Assembly (NCBI GenBank): GCA_036504075.1
Contig: DASXVX010000089.1
Coordinates: 35,278 to 99,277 of the forward strand
Reading direction: 5' to 3'
Source: DASXVX01 sp036504075
Lineage (GTDB): Bacteria > Bacillota > Sulfobacillia > Symbiobacteriales > Symbiobacteriaceae
DNA: 64,000 nt
In this document: positions 60,196 through 64,000 of the stretch, one piece after another
Position numbering within the stretch: the first letter of the stretch is position 1
How the letters are laid out: each line of letters starts with the position of its first letter
Program-made: the position numbers and the translations under genes
The notes under the pieces: generated by a model
Told to the model about the DNA's origin: nothing
Databases searched by the model: none
The model's input: only the letters and a program-made list of their open reading frames with translations

Positions 60196-61127
60196 TATGC
60201 CGCGTCGCCTCCCCCGAGGAGCAAGTAGAGAATCGCCATCCGCACCGCCACGCCGTTGGTCACCTGCTCGAGAATCACCGACTGGTCGCCGTCGGCGACG
60301 GCGGTCGAAATCTCCACGCCGCGGTTCATGGGCCCGGGATGCATGAGCAGGGCGTCTGTTTTGGCCAGCTTGAGCCGGGCCGGGTTGACCCCCCAGAACT
60401 TGTGGTACTCCGGCACCGACGGGAAGAGCCCCTTCTCCTGCCGCTCCAGCTGCAGGCGCAGCACGTTGACCACGTCCGCCCCTTCCATGGCCTCTTCGAC
60501 CCGGGTCGTCACGTGGACGCCCATGTCCTCGAAGCCCTGGGGCAGCATGGTCGACGGGCCGGCCAGCCAGATATCGGCCCCGTACTTGGCGAGGCCGTAG
60601 ACGTTCGACCGGGCGACCCGGCTGTGGAAAATGTCGCCGACGATTGCCACTTTCAGGCCTTTGAACGAACCCTTCTTCTCCCGGATCGTCATCATGTCCA
60701 GCAGCCCCTGGGTCGGGTGCTCGTGCATGCCGTCGCCGGCGTTGATCACCGAGCACTTCAGCCGCTCCGCCAGGAAATGTGGGGCGCCGCCGGCCGGGTG
60801 GCGCATGACCACCGCGTCGATGCCCATCACTTCCAGGTTGCGGGCCGTGTCTTTCAGGGTCTCGCCTTTGGCGACGCTGGAAGAGGCGATGGCGATGCCG
60901 GTCACGTCAGCCGACAGGTACTTGCCGGCGATTTCAAACGACTTGGCCGTCCGGGTCGAGTTCTCGTAGAACAGCGTCACGAAGGACTTGCCCCGCAACG
61001 TCGGCAGCTTCTTGATGGGCCGCTTCATGATGTCCTTCATCGTTTCGGCCGTGTGCAGGATCAGGTCCATCTCTTCCGTGGACATGTCCTTGAGGCCCAG
61101 GATATCCTTACGCTTTAGTCCGGTCAT
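60195..61127 (-). CDS. pyrB: Aspartate carbamoyltransferase, catalytic subunit
   Basis: A 310-residue transcarbamoylase. The carbamoyl-phosphate motif FYENSTRTAKSFE is near residue 52, and VMRHPAGGAPHFLAE, HEHPTQGLLDMMT and LLMHPGPMNRGVE follow. It combines carbamoyl phosphate and aspartate. No pyrI regulatory chain is adjacent, in keeping with Bacillus-type control. It lies 18 bases after pyrR. Confidence 0.95.
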   Translation of the reverse strand: MTGLKRKDILGLKDMSTEEMDLILHTAETMKDIMKRPIKKLPTLRGKSFVTLFYENSTRTAKSFEIAGKYLSADVTGIAIASSSVAKGETLKDTARNLEVMGIDAVVMRHPAGGAPHFLAERLKCSVINAGDGMHEHPTQGLLDMMTIREKKGSFKGLKVAIVGDIFHSRVARSNVYGLAKYGADIWLAGPSTMLPQGFEDMGVHVTTRVEEAMEGADVVNVLRLQLERQEKGLFPSVPEYHKFWGVNPARLKLAKTDALLMHPGPMNRGVEISTAVADGDQSVILEQVTNGVAVRMAILYLLLGGGDAA

Positions 61128-61145
61128 GGGCTACCTCCTGTTCGC

Positions 61146-61688
61146 TCAGGGCAAGTCGTAGAGCGCCACGAAATCGGAGCCGTCCACCTCGTTCAGGTGG
61201 ACTTCCACTACCTCGCGCTTGGAGGTGGGGACATTCTTTCCGACATAGTCTGGCCGGATCGGCAGTTCCCGATGGCCCCGGTCCACCAGCACCGCCAGTT
61301 GAATCGCCGCGGGGCGCCCGATATCCAGCAGCGCGTCGAGGGCCGCCCGCACGGTGCGGCCGGTGTAGACCACGTCGTCCACCAGGATCACAACCGTGCC
61401 GGGCAGCTTGAAGTTGACTTCGGACCTATGTACCTGGGGCACGGAATGCAGTTCGGTCAGGTCGTCCCGGTACAGGGTAATGTCCAGGGTGCCGACCGGG
61501 ACCTGCTTGCCTTCGAACTCCTTCAGCTTGGCGGCCAGGCGCTCGGCCAGCGGGATGCCTCGCCGCCGGATGCCGACCAGGGCCACCGTTTCGACGCCCT
61601 TGTTCCGCTCGATGATCTCGTGGGCGATCCGGGAGAGCGCACGGTTCATCATTTCCGGGTCCATCAGCGTCGCCTTCGGGTCGGTCAT
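61146..61688 (-). CDS. pyrR: Bifunctional pyr operon regulator and uracil phosphoribosyltransferase
   Basis: ATG 61688 after GGAGGTG gives 180 residues. The PRPP motif VVILVDDVVYTGRTVRAALD (about 94-113) and the RNA-binding core (VGIRRRGIPLAERLA) match PyrR. With UMP bound, PyrR binds the leader RNA and promotes termination; it also has weak uracil phosphoribosyltransferase activity. Its leader carries the binding loop and terminator. Confidence 0.95.
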   Translation of the reverse strand: MTDPKATLMDPEMMNRALSRIAHEIIERNKGVETVALVGIRRRGIPLAERLAAKLKEFEGKQVPVGTLDITLYRDDLTELHSVPQVHRSEVNFKLPGTVVILVDDVVYTGRTVRAALDALLDIGRPAAIQLAVLVDRGHRELPIRPDYVGKNVPTSKREVVEVHLNEVDGSDFVALYDLP

Positions 61689-61704
61689 GAAATACACACC
61701 TCCG

Positions 61705-61827
61705 GGGAAAAAGAAAACTCCTCGCCGGAGACCGGCAAGGAGGTAGTCTGCCCAATGTCACGCCCTGGCTCACGCCCCGGGCGGCACCCTATGCAGCTTG
61801 CATGCTCCTTGTCAGCCTCGCTGGACT
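61705..61827 (-). promoter_or_regulatory. PyrR-responsive attenuator in the pyr leader
   Basis: On the minus strand AGTCCAGCGAGGCT (61827-61814) matches the PyrR binding-loop consensus. About 70 bases downstream a hairpin CTCCTTGCCGG/CCGGCGAGGAG (61742-61718) ends in TTTTCTTTTTCCCC, an intrinsic terminator just before pyrR. This is the Bacillus-type anti-antiterminator layout. Confidence 0.85.
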
Positions 61828-61937
61828 GGTTTAAAGTAGCAGGATCGGGACAAGGTTACCACTTTGCATGCCACCGGTCAAGGCCTCGACTCAAGAAGGG
61901 CAGCCGGCGGAGGCCTGCACGTCTGCATCTCTACCGA

Positions 61938-62915
61938 TTATCGGAGTGATTCGGCGACTTTGATCAAGTCGTCCATCGTCAGCCTCGAACCGGAAGGCGG
62001 GCCTGAGGACTTGCGGACGAGGAAGTTCCGCCCCACCGACACCAGCTGGTCCTGCCACTTGAAGAGGATTTGGTCGCTATTTTTCGGGTCAATCGCCCCG
62101 GAACGGAAAACGTCGATGTGGGTGCCCTCCACCAGCAGAGCCGGTTGATCGTTGATCTTGATACGGTTGATCCGTCCCAACATCGGCATCGAAGTCGCTG
62201 AATCCTTGAACTTGTATTGGACGATTTCCAGTCCCTCGCCGAACCCGTAACCGATCGGGGACACGTAAGCTCGGAGTAGGCCGACCTTCTCCGGATCTTC
62301 GAAAAGGACGAATTGGACCAGGCGATATTCGGGCGGCATGGTGGGGTTGAGCAGGGGATGACCATACCGCCGGACTGCAGCTTCAATGGAGCCCGTGTCC
62401 GCGGCGTCCGTGTTCGCCAGGATGGCACGTTGGTCCTCCAACGCTTGCACTTCCTGAACCGTAGCCTCGTGGTAGCGGAGCCGGTGTGCCGCGGCGACCT
62501 GCCACGAAAGCGACAGCCCGACCGCCACGGCGAGTAGCCCGAGCGTGATCGCCAGCACGAGCGGTCGGGGACCCCGCCGGCGGAGGCGAAAGCCCACGGG
62601 GACTTCCGTCATCGCAAACAGTTCCCGGAAAGCCGTGACATTTACCGTTTCCCCGACCCTTGTCAGACTGTCCTCCACCACCTGCGCTTCCAGTTTCAGC
62701 ATCTGGGCCACTGCCGTCGCCGAGAATTCCTCCCCCTCCCGCAGGACCAGTATGGCCAGATCCTCCGGGGTAAGCCGCCGCACGGCCTGATAGACGGCCC
62801 CGCTCCACTCACCAGCCGGAATCCCGTCAAGATCCTCGGTCGGGTTCTCAGGGTGAGCACCGAGCAGAGAACGCAGGTGAGAAACCAGGCGGTGCCAGCG
62901 CTGATGGTGCAACAC
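61938..62915 (-). CDS. Sigma-region-4/anti-sigma-like membrane protein, C-terminal part of a TAG-split gene
   Basis: Read from GTG 62915 it gives 325 residues; the frame is open up to the TAG at 62969-62967. The upstream in-frame residues ESPEILLFRAAAHLVLHHQR are like the end of ECF sigma region 2. A sigma region 4-type HTH follows (LTPEDLAILVLREGEEFSAT, VAQMLKLEAQVVEDSLTRV, about 49-90). Then one membrane helix (LVLAITLGLLAVAVGLSLSW, about 118-137) and an extracytoplasmic domain resembling DUF4367-type anti-sigma sensor domains (YRLVQFVLFEDPEKVGLLRA). This would be a sigma/anti-sigma fusion. Confidence 0.65.
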   Translation of the reverse strand: MLHHQRWHRLVSHLRSLLGAHPENPTEDLDGIPAGEWSGAVYQAVRRLTPEDLAILVLREGEEFSATAVAQMLKLEAQVVEDSLTRVGETVNVTAFRELFAMTEVPVGFRLRRRGPRPLVLAITLGLLAVAVGLSLSWQVAAAHRLRYHEATVQEVQALEDQRAILANTDAADTGSIEAAVRRYGHPLLNPTMPPEYRLVQFVLFEDPEKVGLLRAYVSPIGYGFGEGLEIVQYKFKDSATSMPMLGRINRIKINDQPALLVEGTHIDVFRSGAIDPKNSDQILFKWQDQLVSVGRNFLVRKSSGPPSGSRLTMDDLIKVAESLR

Positions 62916-62966
62916 CAGGTGGGCAGCCGCTCGGAAGAGCAGAATCTCCGGGCTCTCCCCCCGAAG

Positions 62967-63149
62967 CTACTCCCCCCGCCGGCCGCCCCGGACAGCAGAG
63001 GCCGTCCGATAGATCGCCTCGCAGGCCAGCCTCTCCGCTCCCGCTCGGTCTCCGGTCACATAGAGGACGTACCGATAGACCGACAGGCCCCGGTTTTCCC
63101 ACAGCGCAGACTCGTCGGTGGCGGTTTGACTGGCCTCGGTTGCTGACAT
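62967..63149 (-). CDS. ECF sigma region 2-like N-terminal fragment, same frame as the downstream gene
   Basis: ATG 63149 after GGAGTG gives 60 residues ending at TAG. The sequence LSVYRYVLYVTGDRAGAERL then ACEAIYRTAS is the pattern of ECF sigma region 2 (helices up to the -10 contact). The frame continues without shift past the TAG as the LFRAAAHL helix. So a nonsense codon appears to have split one gene. The fragment alone would not bind a promoter. Confidence 0.6.
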   Translation of the reverse strand: MSATEASQTATDESALWENRGLSVYRYVLYVTGDRAGAERLACEAIYRTASAVRGGRRGE

Positions 63150-63159
63150 GGCGACCACT

Positions 63160-63812
63160 CCTACTCCCGGAAAGCGAATTCCTATTTATTCTTTCCCTTT
63201 CGTGTATTATGGCAAATCTTACGTCTGATGAACAGGGGTCCCCTGGTTGGTGTTGGCGAGATCGCCCTGATCGGTGTTTCCCAGATCCCATCACGGGACT
63301 GCTGGCTTGCCGCCTGAGCGAGCGGTCCGGCGGGGCCGCTCCGGGTCGGAAGGGGGGGTATCGGCGCCAAAAACCGCCGTTGGCGGCGTTGAACCCGACC
63401 TTCTCGGGCCAATTGTCAACTTCTGCAACCCTTGGGAGACAAGGCGCCATGCAAATTCTGATGATACCGGTGGCTTGAAAACCGTTTTGCTGCCCTGGAA
63501 GGTAATCCCAGGAGGCAAGCGCAGTTCAGCTACCACCAGGGGGTATCGATTTGACCCGTTTTCAACCAAGATCGTCAAAATTTGCAAGGCGTACCCTGGT
63601 TGTACCCAGGCAAATACTGACGTTCTTGAAAGAACCCACGTCTCTTGAAAGGAGTTACCTCCACATCGATCTCGTGAAGACCACGCACGTGAGTTCCCCC
63701 TCCCGGGAGCGCTCCGGCCATGGTACGACGCACAGCAGAACTTCATCGGGGAGTCACAAAGCAGAACGAAACGTTCTGGTACCAGTGACTTATCGCATGA
63801 ACATTCAACAAG
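63160..63812. other. Gene-free upstream region
   Basis: About 650 bases. A possible minus-strand -10 (CATAAT near 63210) serves the sigma-like gene. The rest contains no frame with family resemblance or ribosome site; AAAGGAGTTACC at 63648-63659 has no good start after it. Composition is more mixed than the coding DNA. Confidence 0.55.
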
Positions 63813-63813
63813 A

Positions 63814-63853
63814 CGGCCGGCGGGCGCCACCTCTAAGGGTGCCCCGCCGGCCG
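63814..63853 (-). terminator. Terminator of the edge gene
   Basis: CGGCCGGCGGGGCACC pairs imperfectly with GGCGCCCGCCGGCCG; on the minus strand it is followed by TCTTGTTG, about 30 bases beyond the edge gene stop. Confidence 0.75.
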
Positions 63854-63884
63854 AATTCAAGGTCAAGTTACGATCTACAACTGC

Positions 63885-64000
63885 CTATTCTATGACGAAG
63901 ATGTCTGAGTGGATGAGGACATGACCTGCCGGAGCGGTGCGTCTGCACAGTGTGGAGACGATCAGCCGGCGGTTCAGGTATTCGAACGACAGAAGCGAGG
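63885..64000 (-). CDS. C-terminal end of an unidentified minus-strand gene
   Basis: The last 38 codons read LLSFEYLNRRLIVSTLCRRT then APAGHVLIHSDIFVIE and TAG. The alternating hydrophobic pattern and the terminator just downstream support a real coding end. Too short to assign. Confidence 0.45.
   Translation of the reverse strand, partial: SLLSFEYLNRRLIVSTLCRRTAPAGHVLIHSDIFVIE

Noticed and set aside
63274..63866. Open frames on both strands in the 63.3-63.9 kb region
   Set aside because: No ribosome sites, no family resemblance, and frames overlap one another and a terminator.
1..64000. CRISPR array, rRNA, tRNA
   Set aside because: Repeats found are tandem without spacers, and no cloverleaf or rRNA-like stretch was recognised by eye.

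Overview
The window looks like chromosomal DNA from a GC-rich, spore-forming, low-GC-lineage relative (Firmicutes), most like the Symbiobacterium/Clostridia type. The grounds are the block yicC-remA-gmk-rpoZ-coaBC-priA, a YhcN/YlaJ-like sporulation lipoprotein, DapL plus DapF, an RqcH-type NFACT protein, SLH-domain and FIMAH-domain surface proteins, and a PyrR-attenuated pyr operon. The organism assignment is inference. No rRNA, tRNA or CRISPR array was seen.

Layout. 1-6.9 kb (minus strand): a housekeeping operon of dapF, dapL, yicC, remA, gmk, rpoZ, coaBC and the 5' part of priA. 7.1-9.9 kb: a secreted copper-amine-oxidase-N-like protein with a small membrane protein, divergent from a TPR protein whose stop overlaps the start of a 40-residue exported peptide (a Rap/Phr-like layout). 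10-16.5 kb: sporulation-type lipoprotein, P-type Ca2+-ATPase, metallophosphoesterase, a minisatellite and an orphan protein. 16.5-21 kb: a TIR-STAND-TPR protein broken by one in-frame TAG, and an HTH plus nuclease-like protein with operator-like repeats. 21.2-25 kb: a large VWA/Ig/FIMAH exported protein, a Crp/Fnr regulator and a DUF2249 protein. 25.2-36.2 kb: a tad (Flp-type) pilus operon (cpaB, tadZ, tadA, tadB, tadC, tadE, tadG-like, two exported accessory proteins, flp pilin). Its tadC is split by a 2.5-kb element carrying a large serine recombinase and a TerC family protein; removing the element restores tadC in frame.

36.8-48.6 kb: lipoprotein esterase, RqcH/NFACT, an SLH/CAP surface protein, ACT-domain malic enzyme, and a LysR regulator divergent from korAB (2-oxoacid:ferredoxin oxidoreductase). 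48.6-55.7 kb is an accessory zone: Uma2 nuclease, an odd 2Fe-2S protein, FmdB zinc ribbon, a metzincin protease with a Cys-rich domain that recurs alone in a nearby small protein, a HEAT protein, a CARDB protein, a multi-pass membrane protein, two membrane-anchored Rieske-fold proteins that have lost cluster ligands, and a protease remnant. 55.8-61.8 kb (minus): pyrR-pyrB-pyrC-pyrK-pyrD-pyrE with a readable PyrR attenuator. No pyrF is present; a ~530-bp near-palindrome lies between pyrD and pyrE. 61.9-63.2 kb: an ECF-sigma/anti-sigma-like fusion also interrupted by a single in-frame TAG. The window ends in the tail of a minus-strand gene.

Best candidates for new biology are the TPR/peptide pair, the excisable recombinase-TerC element in tadC, the TAG-split TIR-STAND gene, and the large inverted repeat in the pyr operon.
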